Shown here: one piece after another, positions 36,180 through 46,849 of the stretch
Numbering within the stretch: position 1 is the first letter of the stretch
How the letters are laid out: the number at the start of each line of letters is the position of its first letter
Assembly: GCA_021234155.1 (NCBI GenBank)
Contig: JAJEKV010000026.1
Span: forward strand, 1,738,001-1,802,000
Reading direction: 5' to 3'
Length of the DNA: 64,000 nt
From: Isoetes taiwanensis
Lineage: Eukaryota > Streptophyta > Lycopodiopsida > Isoetales > Isoetaceae
Position numbers and translations under genes: made by a program
The notes under the pieces: model-generated
Seen by the model: the letters and a program-made list of their open reading frames with translations, nothing else
Database searches by the model: none
What the model was told of the DNA's origin: nothing

Positions 36180-36935
36180 ATCTAGTATATGATTAGCAGT
36201 TGCAGGCTTTTCTAGGTCCTTATCGGCTCCAACTCATGATTGTCACCTTGTTTGAGGCACCTCTTGTTGTAGGTTTCGTGGGATCTATCCAAAAATCTCT
36301 TTTGTCTGATCCATTGGCTCAACAGATACAATCAAACATTGATCATTTTGAAATTTAAGATAATCTTCTATCTCATGATGGGTTGTTATATGTTCTTGAT
36401 GGTGCTCTAGGCGCCGAGTTCTTCAAATATGTCATGATTCTCCTGTTACTAGACATTTGAAGTAGGCAAAAACCTTGAGCTTACTAGTTGGGAGTAGTCG
36501 TGGCTTGGGCTTCATCGTTTTATCAAAGCTTTTATTCCTCCTGATATGTCTCACCGGGCAAAGGCTCAGAGGCATCTCCCCCATGATCTTCTTTATCCAT
36601 TGCCTATTCCATTTGGGCTTTCAAAGAGCATCTTGGGCTTTATTTTGAAGTTGCCCTCTTCTCAGAGGCACAATCCCATCTTCGTCATTGTTGATCGATT
36701 TTCTAAGATAGCTCATTTTATCCCTTGCAATACCACCATTATAAATAAGGAAACAACTGATTTCCCTCTTCGTGAAGTGGACAGACTCCATGGTCTTTCC
36801 GTAGTGTTGTGCCCAAGGGAGAATATTTGCCATGCTCAAATTTCAAAAAACCTCCTACGAATGCTAGGTAGAATAACAAAAATAAGGGGTTTAGCCAAGA
36901 TGTCGAACGATTATCCCACTACATATTAGGGTTTG
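36180..36935 (+). pseudogene. Ty3/gypsy integrase relic
   Basis: The order of a gypsy pol C-terminal part is visible: an RNase H to integrase linker (LLSDPLAQQIQSNIDHF), SHDGLLYVLDGALGAEF, a broken zinc-binding region (ICHDSPVTRHLK then a stop), then SHRAKAQRHLPHDLLYPLPI and IFVIVDRFSKIAHFIPC (36670-36735). The first catalytic Asp of the integrase core is lost (ILGFIL where MDFI is usual). The ISDRDPKF segment is unrecognisable. Stops and frameshifts occur throughout. Confidence 0.8.
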
Positions 36936-37129
36936 TCTGCCCTATCAATCATAATGGATAAAGTTTCACCAATTGTTGATGCCTTGATGGATTAACGACT
37001 CTATATTTGCCATTACCAGTCGTCTAGCTATTCTATGACGAATAAGGACCTTTCGATTATCAAGGTGTTGGTCAGTTTTTGAATTTGAACTCAAAAAGTT
37101 CTGATAAATAGAGGTTATCCCTTAAATTC

Positions 37130-37290
37130 CCCTACATCTTGAAGATCCTCTTGAGATTCTCATAGATTCTCTAAGATTCTCTCGAGATTACCCTACATTC
37201 TCAAAGATCCTAAGAAGATTCCCCTAGATTCTCTTAAAATATCATAGATTCTGTAAGATTCAAAGCTTTCAAGAAGATTCTTAGAATTTG
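37130..37290. repeat. Degenerate AGATTCTC-rich tract
   Basis: The motif AGATTCTC, or near variants (AGATTCCC, AGATCCTC), recurs at least nine times in 160 bases with irregular spacing, probably in a decayed LTR beside the gypsy relics. Confidence 0.6.
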
Positions 37291-37929
37291 ATTACGTTGT
37301 CTCCAACTGCAACAAAATGATACAAAGCACCACTCATTGGAAAGCTCTCGACGAGAGGAATCCAATGATGTAGGTCCCAGCTTGATCTGACATCCCGATT
37401 CCAAGATACGACCATTTGAAGATGAGACTAAAAAAAAGGAAGCTTCCTTGAAAGCTTCATAATAAATGCAATGCCATCTCACTCCCTCTCTATTGATTGT
37501 AATGGAAATTCCGGGTACCTTCCTTAAGATTTAATCCAATGGCCAAGATTTAATCTCCGACGGTCCAGGGATGGGATGCATGCCCATGCATGCCCGCACT
37601 TCCCCCCCATGAGGTGGCATCATCTTGGCCCTCCATTTTGTGATTGGATAGCTGGGATCAATCTCTATATGACCCCCCATGTTATACACATGCCCCCCAA
37701 GTGAAATAATTGTATATATATTATGATATGATATGATATCTGTATGGCCGTCACACCATCCCACTCCTAAGACATCGATAAGTTATCGAAGCTAGAGGCA
37801 GAGTGCTTGGACTCGACTTATTCGGGTAATGTTGGTGGAACTCGGCAACTTTATCAGGAACATTAATTAAATTATCTGCAGGTTCCTAGGTGTGATCACT
37901 TGGAGAATATCCTTCCCAATCCTCGAAGT

Positions 37930-38500
37930 AATGCATGCATCATTGAAGGACCTTCGAGTCCAAAATCTCTCGAACCTTGAATTCTTCATGATCATCAATG
38001 TCAATTGGAGGAGGCAATGGAGGAATCCAATCTGGAAATGAATTGGACATGTATGGCTTCAACAATGAAACATGAAGTACCGGATGCAAGTATATGGTGG
38101 GAGTTCGAGTTAGAACACAATATCTTTGATCAAAGCAATGATCCAATAAGGACCACGTGACCATAGTTAAGCTTGTTGGAGGAATGCGATGTGAGAGGTC
38201 TCTGTGGAGAAGACATAGAAGATCACCAATATGAAAAGGACGAGCTTCCTAATGATGTAAATTAGCATAATGTTAATAGTGTTCCTGTGCTGGAGCTCTG
38301 ATTGAAGATCATGAATTTGCCAAGCCATGACTCTGCACTAGGATTGATAGAATCATATCCAGAAGTAGAAAACGACCAACGAAGATGCTAACCCGAGTTG
38401 AAAAAGAATAGGCTTTGCTATTGGAAGTATGTATTAAGTTATTATACACAAACCCAGCTAGTGGAAGCCAATAAGCTCAATCATCCTGTTGTGGTAACTA
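37930..38500 (-). pseudogene. Ty3/gypsy relic, integrase C-terminus
   Basis: On the minus strand a piece near 38440 reads WLPLAGFVYNN, matching WLPLAEFAYN of gypsy integrases. The later frame 38164-37940 includes HPVLHVSLLKPYMSN and then DIDDHEEFKVREILDSKVL, the usual end of the integrase and start of a chromodomain-like tail. The intervening sequence is frameshifted. It is in opposite orientation to the relic at 36.2-36.9 kb, so it belongs to a different insertion. Confidence 0.75.
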
Positions 38501-39619
38501 ATAAAACATATAAAATATTGCTTAAATGTGATTAATGTCGTGCATTTTGTGTGCGTATTAAATTCTAGGTGACGACCAAAAGTCGAGGAGCATTTCAAAT
38601 GCAATAACTTTAAAAGGCGCTTCTAGATTATATGATGGAAGTCCAATTAACTTTAAAAGGCGCTTCTAGAATGGTAGCCAATGTATTTTAGGCACATCCA
38701 AACAGTTGAAATTTGCGGCATTTAAAAATGTCTATTCGTTCAAGGAAGAAGCAAACGTTTGAAAACTTTAGCCATTACACATACAGGACAAAATTTACTT
38801 GAGATCACATAATGCTTCAAATGCAAAATCCTACTATTAAGTTAACAAACTCTATTTTAAAGTGATTTAAAGCTCTAGACGTTATTTCTATCTAAGAATA
38901 AAGAAGCATCTCACTCGCTCGCTCGCTCGCCCGGTCTATCTATCAAAGACAACTTAAGCAAAATATTAAACAAAATATAACTTAAATAAAATACTATCCA
39001 TACAAAATATGGCATCTATAAAACACATGAACCCAAGACTAATGCGAGCAACAATAGAAATATACTATGACGAAAGTGCCTTGAAATTTTGTTATTATTA
39101 CCAGACATAAAAAGCTAGCACTCATCATCATCATGTACAAGAAGCAATGGTATAGCGCCAATGGGTATAATAGCTTGAAAAACAACATAGATGTAAATAA
39201 CAATACCATCACAGCATCCCCCTTGAGCTCATTGTTAAAGAACACCTGGAGATGGGTGATACACATAGGCCCAATAATTCCTTCCTCAATAATTCGTCCA
39301 ATGCATTGTTTCACACCACGGCAAGACACTAGGAGGGTAGGATGGAGAAAATTTCTCCCTCAAGGTGTTGCTTACATTTTGTAGTTGTTTATAGATGTGT
39401 TGTTTACATTTGTTTATGATATGACCCATTTATGGGAATACTCCAGTATAGGATATAATTATCTAATAATAGGGGGGTTCACACAATACAATCATACGCA
39501 CTTTTCATAGGTTTTCTATGATCTGGAACCCGTATTGCATCAGGTGTACTAATACGTACATCTAGAGTGAATACTGTATCCCCAAGTTTTTAATAGCCTA
39601 TTCCCTATGGTTCATTGCT
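38501..39619. other. No recognised gene
   Basis: No supported coding region. A short CTCG microsatellite lies at about 38913-38931, and a 24-base direct repeat containing AACTTTAAAAGGCGCTTCTA recurs near 38608 and 38649. Confidence 0.45.
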
Positions 39620-39835
39620 TTCTCTACGCGTCTACATTGTCTCTCCCTCACCCGCATCCCTAGTGCTGCATGTGCCCACATTGTCTCTCTAGCACCTGCG
39701 TCCCTAGTGCTTGCCCGTGTCCACATTCTCTCTTTAGTGCTTGCATCCACATTCTCTCTCTAGCCTACGTCGACATTCTCTTGGTAGCGCATGCGTCCAC
39801 ATTCTCTCTCTAGTGCCACTCCCATCCTTTCTCTG
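39620..39835. repeat. Degenerate minisatellite, CACATTCTCTCTCTAG units
   Basis: About seven units of 24-40 bases contain CCACATTCTCTCTCTAG with a variable tail such as TGCTTGCATC or CGCATGCGTC. Confidence 0.7.
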
Positions 39836-39894
39836 GGCCTTCTGGCTCTAGAGTCACCTCCGTTCTCTCTCTAGGTCTCTAACTGCACGAATTT

Positions 39895-40330
39895 CCTTAC
39901 AAAACCAAATTGCTAAAGCTCGGTTCACTTCATTAAGATCCATTGGATCAATCGATGCGAATTTCAATGATGCATCCAGTTTGTGAAGCCTAAATCCGCT
40001 TCATCAAATCTTGGCGTGCCTAGACCCAACCAAAGGCCCCATCCTCCCTCTAGGTCTTCCTCCTTTACGTGCCGTTATCACATCCCCTTCCTAGGTCTCT
40101 TTCTTGCCTTAAAAAGTGCTCCTCTTTCTAGGTCTCTAGATCTAACCAAGCAACTGTCCTTACAAAAACCAAATGCAAAAGCTTAGTTCACTTCGTCAGA
40201 TCCATAGGATCCAAGGATGCAAGCTTCAATGATGTATCCAGTTTGTGAAGCCTAAATTCGCTTTATCAGATCTTGGCGAGACCAATCTAAGACAAAGGCT
40301 CCATCCTCCCTCTATAACTTCCTCCTTTGA
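39895..40330. repeat. Tandem duplication, period about 262 bp
   Basis: Two diverged copies share CCAGTTTGTGAAGCCTAAAT (at 39976 and 40238), TCTTGGCG and CCATCCTCCCTCTA in the same order. Small open frames starting MKPK in each copy follow from the repeat. Confidence 0.75.
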
Positions 40331-41732
40331 GCGTCTTTATTATACCAAAAACACCATTCGGGCAATATCACTCTGCTTTGCCATAAAGTTCTATCCTACT
40401 TCGAGCAATATCTCTCGCCTTTGCCATCCATAAACAATCATGGCAACCCTCATGGATCCCTCCATCCTAAAGACAAGCACCTTGATAGGGACACTCATCA
40501 AACCTCACCCAACCCCAGACCCAACCCCATGCCAGTCACACCCATAGCCTGACAGCTCCTCACATGATGAGCTCCTCTGGGAGGAGCAAGCAAATGGCTC
40601 ATCATAGAAATGCCCCATAACAGACAAAGGAGAAGCCTCTTTCATGAGAAGGGAAGCGCGAGAAAAGGCCTAATTAACAAAATTGTCTCGACAAATTGAT
40701 GGCTGCTATTGTGACGCCCCTTGAACCTATACGATGCTCCCATCATCTAAATTTGAGAAATTCCAAGGAAAGGCTCTCCGTCCAACTCAAACCATCTGTG
40801 ATGGCCAAGCATCCGAGTGAAGGACCCGGAGGTGTCATTCATCCCATGCCTTAGAATATCCTATATGGCAGAAGCTTACATATATGTTAGCATTGGTAAC
40901 AATACATATAAAATAAGATACCACCTCGAAGGGTGGCCTATCCATCATCAAGGCAACATCAGCATAACCCAACATAATACATAAAATGCATCACAAAGGA
41001 GGTTCCTACTCCGGGCTCACACTCAAGGGGGCTAACTGATGGTTAGGACCTCCAAATATCAACAGACAGAATCATGACAATGGCGTTGGCTAGTATAGAA
41101 CAATGGCTAGGATAGTCTACTCCATCCGCCCTTCCTAAGCACACTTTGCAAGTAGGTCGAAACATGTTATAACCTGATTGTAGCCTTCCAGAGATGCAAT
41201 CTCATGGAATCACCCTATGAGACTACTCCAGGTTACATCTTCCGGGTTCGATGAGGCAAGAATGGGACGAATCCCTTCCGGGAGCACATAGGTTCCATGG
41301 GTGGCTAGAGGACCCATGTCCGTACCTGTCTTAACCCCCAAAATCTATAGGTCGAGCTCACCCGCACCTATCGAGACGTCCTTTCGGGATGACATCGGTG
41401 ACCCATGGGGTGTCAAACGCATACCCGGCCCATATGCGATGACTGACTATAAGCCTAGCACATTAAGGGGCCCAGTAGCAACCCCCAATAAGGCCCCACT
41501 TCCATATGACCATTGTGTCCATTTTCTGGTGCTCAATCACAGCATAACATCTATAACCATGTGGGCTCTTGTGCACATGCCGCATTCGTTGGGATTTATA
41601 GGATTCTAACTAGAAACATCTCTACTTTTACTAGCCTTTAGGTCACTACCCCCCTTATCCCACAAGCACAAGAGGTGCAGAAAAAGAACTATCACAATAC
41701 ATAAATCCATTCATAACTTCAACTTAACCAAC
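40331..41732. other. No recognised gene; possible decayed LTR start
   Basis: The stretch has no family match. TTGTGACGCCCCTTGAACC near 40709 resembles the start of some plant gypsy LTRs (TGTGACGCC), but no partner LTR was found. Confidence 0.3.
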
Positions 41733-41786
41733 AATTCTGGTGAGAGACTCGTCTAGACGGGAAAAACCGGCCGAACTACCCCTGAA
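41733..41786 (-). repeat. B2 end repeat of the YR element
   Basis: It matches B1 (42553-42600): both carry ATTCYGGTGAGAGACTCG and CTAGACGG followed by an A run and CCGGCCGA or CCGCCGA. Confidence 0.75.
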
Positions 41787-41865
41787 AAAGAAAAAACACA
41801 AGGACCTAGTCCATGTAGGATGTGGAGACGGTGCTGCATGGAGAAGGGCCAAAGAGAGGCGCCGT

Positions 41866-41940
41866 GCGAGGGCTTATCATCGGGATAAAAAACCCCGCCC
41901 TTTCGGGTTTTCGAGGAAAACCCTAATGATAAACCCTCGC
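41866..41940 (-). ncRNA. Covarying structured RNA core, ENE-like (copy 2)
   Basis: On the minus strand the arms (41940-41926 and 41880-41866) pair over 15 positions with a single G-U. The arm sequence differs from copies 1 and 3, for example GCGAGGG against CGAAGG, yet pairing is kept. The inner core is almost identical to the other copies, with 4 U facing 6 U and the CCC-GAAA-GGG cap. Confidence 0.5.
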
Positions 41941-42436
41941 CCGGGGGCTCCCGAAAAAACCCGGACCGCCAACCTTATGAGGAGAGGATGCAACGTCAAA
42001 AATTCCTCGATTCCCTGGGCGAAGCGACTGTAATGGAGTGAGCCTGCAAAGTAAAAAACTCAAAGAAAGAACCCGTTAAGTGTGAGAGAGAAAAGGATGA
42101 CTCGATACCTGGAAAAAACGTTAACAAGAAAGTTATAACAAGAGAACAAATACCATAAAAAGGCCTCCCGAAAGAAAAGAAAAAACGGGAGGGCTGGTCA
42201 CGCCGCGTGCCACACGCGAAACAAAAACACCTCCCAATGTGGAGGGGCTGTTCATGCGAGCCACGCAACAAGACCCTGAAGGAGGGATCGCTTCACGCAG
42301 CGTGCACGCCGAAAAACAAATCCTCCCATCCCGAGGGTTGGTCACGCCGCACCACGCCGATATCAAAAAGCTGAAAAAGAAACTATTATGAAAAAATGCA
42401 TAGCGGGAACAAGAGATGGAGAGGGGGGTGGGAGGG

Positions 42437-42552
42437 AAGAAAGGGCGCACGTACACTGCTGTGAGAAGACGCCGATAAGGGTGAAAGGAGGAAGATGCAT
42501 ATAAATAGTCTCGCTCTCCCGAATGGCGATCCGGCCGGTGTCGAATCGCCGC
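42437..42552 (-). repeat. A2 repeat with palindrome and TATA-like box
   Basis: It matches A1 (44231-44348). The palindrome CGATTCGACACCGG-CCGGATCG lies at 42527-42548, and a TATA-like motif on the minus strand lies at about 42499-42508. It may serve as the promoter and recombination site of the element. Confidence 0.65.
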
Positions 42553-42599
42553 ATTCCGGTGAGAGACTCGCCTAGACGGAAAACCGCCGATCCAAAGAG

Positions 42600-42840
42600 A
42601 ACTTCCTTCTCAAAGACCCGTGATGGTGTGAGAGGGTGAGCCGTTGGTGCAAGTTGGGTGTGACATAACGAGCATGAGCCGGCGGAGAACGCCAACGTCC
42701 GCGGAGTGCGCCGCAATCTCATTGTCAACACCACGAGCTGCCACTGCAGAAGCGCCCCCTCGACGACCGGCGTGAGTGCCATAAAGGGAAGGGTCTAAGC
42801 CGATTGCCGTCAAACAATGCCGCCACCACTGCCGTGTAGT
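42600..42840 (-). pseudogene. Tyrosine recombinase C-terminal catalytic part, frameshifted
   Basis: The minus strand reads TAIGLDPSLYGTHAGRRGGA followed by SAVAARGVDNEI. After a one-base frame change it continues ALRGRWRSPPAHARYV and TPNLHQRLTLS. The H-x-x-R motif (HAGR), the later Trp (GRWRS) and a candidate nucleophile Tyr (ARYV) sit in the order and at the spacing of tyrosine recombinases of the DIRS/Ngaro/Crypton class. The N-terminal half with the first catalytic Arg was not found upstream. These enzymes integrate circular DNA copies without target duplication. The frame change near 42710 inactivates this copy. The reading frame ends in B1. Confidence 0.75.
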
Positions 42841-44230
42841 GTAATAAGAAAGAGGACGAAGAGAAGAAGGAAAAAGACGAAAAAGAGGGCCACCAGAGGC
42901 TAGGAAGAAAGCTTTACAAAAAATACGGGATAACGAAATACGAAAAAAACAAAAAACCTTAAGGAAAAGATATCTAAGTGCAATGTAACAAAGTTAAAAC
43001 GTGGTACAAAAAACTTAACAGAGGAGAATTGGACTTAGAAAAAAGTCGTTAAAAACCCGAACATATGAAACTAGGAAAAATGACCTTAAAAAGCAATGTG
43101 TAGCCCACCCAATCCTAAATGTAAAAATTGAAAACCCAATGGTCAAATGACTGCACCCATGCCGGGGAAAATGATAATGGGATGCGGCAAATATATGAAG
43201 AGCAAAACAAGAAGAAGAAAAAAGATGGTTATATGAAAAAGGAATAAAGAACGAGAATATAATAATATATAGCAAAATAAAATTCTGAAGGGTGTGCCAA
43301 TAAGGACTCGAACCCCTGCCATTTACTTAAAAACACAAAGGCCCAACCAAACCCCCTCACCTGCGACTTTAGTAAATTATGGAACCATGCCTAATATAAG
43401 CGAGAAAAAACAGAGGCCAGGCTTACAGAAAAATGCATGCGGCATAGGGAGAGTGGAGAGTCCGGAAGAAAGGAAAAGGAAGGGGGCCGAATCGGAGCTG
43501 GATCGGGAAGAAGGGGTGCCGACTCAGAGCCCAAAAGCCGATAAGAGCAAGATTAAAAGCGTGAGGAATAGAGAGGAGATCTTGGGAAGGATAGAAGAGA
43601 CGAGGGATTTGGGGAAAAGAGGGCTGCGTGAGGCAGAGGTTTGGGCAAGATTTGGGCAGAAAAGTGATAAACAGAGTAGAAATCCGGGCAAGATGTAGGC
43701 AAAATCGGAAGTGTAGAAAAGTTCCAGGAATCAGAAGGAACAATATACAAAAGATAATCTGCATGGATTGGAAGAACCAGCAACATCCAATTTCAAAAAA
43801 AAGAACTTAAATTCATAGTAGAATACAAAGAAAGAAAGCGATCCTAAGGAAAAAAGAAAACCCAAACAACCCAAAACAAGGATTACAGATCGAAACAAGC
43901 TAACCGAACAAGAACTGAGTCACGGTGAAAACTAAAGCTGAACAACAGAGAGATTCTAAAAACAAAAGCGTTGATGATTTAGACCGGAACAAGGAGTAAG
44001 TCAAGCTTCCATCAAAAATCACAGAAAAAAGCAAGAGCCCGATTATTCTGCTTCTGAAAGAACATTCAAGAGAAAACCGTAGCTCACACTAAGAAGCAAC
44101 AAATCATCAAAAAACGTACCTGCCAGAGGAAAGTGACTAGAGTGGAAAGAAAGAGCAGAAGGCCGAGGATAGCGATCATGATGAGGCGCTCAAGAGAAAT
44201 TGGAGCAACGTGGACGGGAAAGAGTTGATG

Positions 44231-44348
44231 AAGAAAGGGCGCACGTACACTGCTGTGAGAAGACGCCGATAAGGGTGAAAGGAGGAAGATGCATATAAAT
44301 AGTCTCGTCTCTCCCCAGAATGGCGATCCGACGGTGTCGAATCGCTGG
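44231..44348 (-). repeat. A1 repeat of the YR element
   Basis: Starts with the palindrome (44324-44344, CGATTCGACACCG then TCGGATCG on the minus strand), then the TATA-like box and GTGTACGTGCGCCCTTTCTT, where similarity to A2 stops. Confidence 0.7.
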
Positions 44349-44889
44349 CATATTGCATTGAAGTAGATTAGAATAACACAATGTCACAACTACGTTACAA
44401 AAGAGGATAATTACTAAAGTAGGTAATAAAAGATATATAGTGATCTGATATGATAATTGTTGTTGACTATACTCATACAGATAACACAAGACACTCAAAC
44501 TTTAAATCATAACACAAGAGTCAAGGGTCCTCAATGGACCAAGGTAAACCCTGCAGATAGAACGCCCGCTGCTACTGGCATGCAGAGTCACAATAAAATT
44601 AGCATCATAGTGATATATGAAAGATTGTGATTGTAAGGACCACCCCCTATGAACTAAACTTGAAAAACAAAAGGGTTCCTATCATGCTTAAGGCTTGCTA
44701 TTCATCTCGGCATAAGGAATGGCTTTATTCCCATAATGGCCATAGACGAATGCGTTCTATCATGCTTAAATGCTTATCCCTTCTTAAGATGGAACTCTTT
44801 CCATCCCTTCTGCATGATCCCTATCCGATCTAGTACTTTGGTGCCTACTTTCGGAGTTGGAGGTGATTGCGTAGTTGATGATGTGCCCC

Positions 44890-45870
44890 TGGCATTTTCA
44901 CATAAAATCTAGGTAAGCCTTATCAAGATCCATTTTGAGGACCCATGCTGCATCTTCTGGTGGCAGGTGCTTCCACTTAACCAAGTACTGTAAGATTTGA
45001 GTCCTCCTTGTCTGCTTATACGCACGATCGAGAAGAGCCTCCGGAATAATCTCCAATTGCTCATCCATCATTTCCGCAAGTATTGGTGAATCCAAGACTT
45101 CATCCAAATCAGGAGTATGCTTCTTCAAAAGGCTTACACAGAAGACTTTAAGAGCCTTAAGATGCGCGGGAAGATTTAGCTTGTAGGCTTGTGGCCCTAC
45201 ATGCTATATGATCTCAAAGGGTCCCGCCCATATCGAGGTGTCAGTTTCTTGCAATTCCCAATCTTGAGCTTGGCTTGCTTCACTTTGATCTTGACCCATA
45301 TACAATCTCCAAGCTAAAATTGCTGTGGGGTTCGATGTTTGTCCGATATGCTCTTCTGTCTGCTTCCGACAGCCAACAAATAGTCACGCACTTCCTGAAC
45401 TAGGGCATGTATATCGTGAGCAACTATTGAGAGACTTCAACCTTCGATGCAGGGTTGTGCCACGTGTATGGAGTCAAACATTGATATCCATAGTTTATCA
45501 TGAATGGAGACATCTTCAGGATTCCTGTTTGGTACTATTATAAGCAAACTCTACCAAATGTATATAGTCCGCCCACTTGGACTGCTTATTCCGGACATAG
45601 TTATGTAGCATGTCCTCAATGATTCGACTGGTGGTCCAAAAAGCATTAAAACTTAGGATCCCTATCCGAGATAATCATTCGTGGCATACCGTGAAGGCGA
45701 AAGATCTTCTTTGTGAAAAGGTACACTGTGTCCAACGCAGTGTTGGTGGTGCGACATGGCAAAAAATGTGCTATTTTGGAGAGCTTATGCACCACTACAA
45801 TCAAAGCATCATATCCCCTCAAGGTGCATGGGAGGCCGACGATGAAATCCATAGTAATGATTTTCCACTT
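44890..45870 (-). pseudogene. Ty3/gypsy relic with integrase and chromodomain
   Basis: On the minus strand, 45852-45646 encodes MDFIVGLPCTLRGYDALIVV, then LSKIAHFLPCRTT, then FRLHGMPRMIISDRDPKF, so both Asp positions of the integrase core are kept. Then come MLHNYVRNKQSKWADYIHL and VEFAYN (near 45600), GPQAYKLNLPAHLKAL (near 45170), and a chromodomain-like end (IPEALLDRAYK, QILQYLVKWKHLPPEDAAW, near 44940-45040). Frameshifts separate these pieces. The chromodomain marks it as a chromovirus. LTRs were not recognised. Confidence 0.85.
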
Positions 45871-46269
45871 TGCTAGAGCCTGTTGAACCCCTTTCTACCA
45901 TCAATGACCATGCCAACCAAATTCCATTTAACCATGTTTGGATCCATGTTCCCCCTTTTTCTTTTTTTGCCTTAGAAAAGCCAAAAGAGCATGTTTTGAG
46001 AGTTCACCTAGCCATTTTGGCCAAAGAGTTAAAAATTTGCCAAGTCATTATGTGATGTGCCACCTCTTCCAAATAGTGCCATGTCACCATGAAATATATC
46101 TTACTAGAAAAAATTCAGAATGATTAGTTGATGTTAAAGTTTTTATGTCATAATGGTTTTGCCACGTCATCATTACCCTTGCCACTTACGCTAATGATAT
46201 TTTGACACATAGTATGTAATGACACCATCGTGAGTCATATGGATAAGTGGGGCATGATGATATAGTCAT

Positions 46270-46725
46270 GCTTGCAAAATCAGCTATAATTATAAACTAC
46301 ACCACTTCAGAAAACTATACTTCCTTAAAAAATAATTTTAAAAATATATCTACTTACAAACCACACCTCAAAAAACCATATTTCCTTAAAAAAACTACAC
46401 CTGCTTATAAATTACACCTCCAAAAATAACACCTTGACTTAAAAAATCACACCACTTCAGAAAATCATACTTCCTTAAAAAATGCTACTTAAAAATTACA
46501 CCTGCTTATCCACACCTCAAAAAACCAAACTTCCGTAAAAAACCAGCTATTTAGAAACTAATCTAACCTTAAGAAAACCATGCTTCCTTAGGAAATAGCT
46601 ACTTAAAAACTACACCTAGTTATAAACGACACCACTTCAGAAAACCACACTTCTTTAAAAAACAACCACTTAAAAGCTACACCTACTTATAAACCATACC
46701 TCAAAAAACCATACTTAGTTATATG
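46270..46725. repeat. AT-rich degenerate tandem repeat
   Basis: Units containing CACCACTTCAGAAAACCATA, CTTCCTTAAAAAA and AACTACACCTACTTATAAA recur irregularly about five times. Unit boundaries are blurred by substitutions. Confidence 0.7.
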
Positions 46726-46849
46726 TATTGGAAGTCAAAAAGGCCGATCTTGGGGACGAGTTATCCTTGTGTAGCATAGTATGCAATACCAAGCAGTGAA
46801 TCAAAATAGCATGATTTGTTAATTGCACAAATAGCTTCGTAATCGACTA

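Larger units (their letters stand above)
41733..44348 (-). mobile_element. Tyrosine-recombinase (YR) element with split direct repeats
   Basis: Read on the minus strand the order is: A1 (44348-44231), internal DNA, the C-terminal part of a tyrosine recombinase (42840-42600), B1 (42600-42553), A2 (42552-42437), a long terminal segment with the structured RNA core, and B2 (41786-41733). A1 and A2 match over about 115 bases, including a TATA-like TTTATATG, TTATCGGCGTCTTCTCAC and AGCAG, and then diverge sharply. B1 and B2 match as GGTGAGAGACTCGYCTAGAC. An A1 - genes - B1A2 - B2 layout with the recombinase last is the arrangement of Ngaro/PAT-type YR retrotransposons. No reverse transcriptase or gag was found, so this is an internally deleted copy. 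No target duplication is expected for YR elements and none was seen. Confidence 0.72.

Noticed and set aside
40709-41650. Gypsy LTR starting TGTGACGCC
   Set aside because: No second LTR, primer site or target duplication could be matched; the motif alone is weak.
43423-43764. Pro/Phe/Leu-rich minus-strand frame inside the YR element
   Set aside because: It arises from a pyrimidine-rich tract and has no gag or RT motif.
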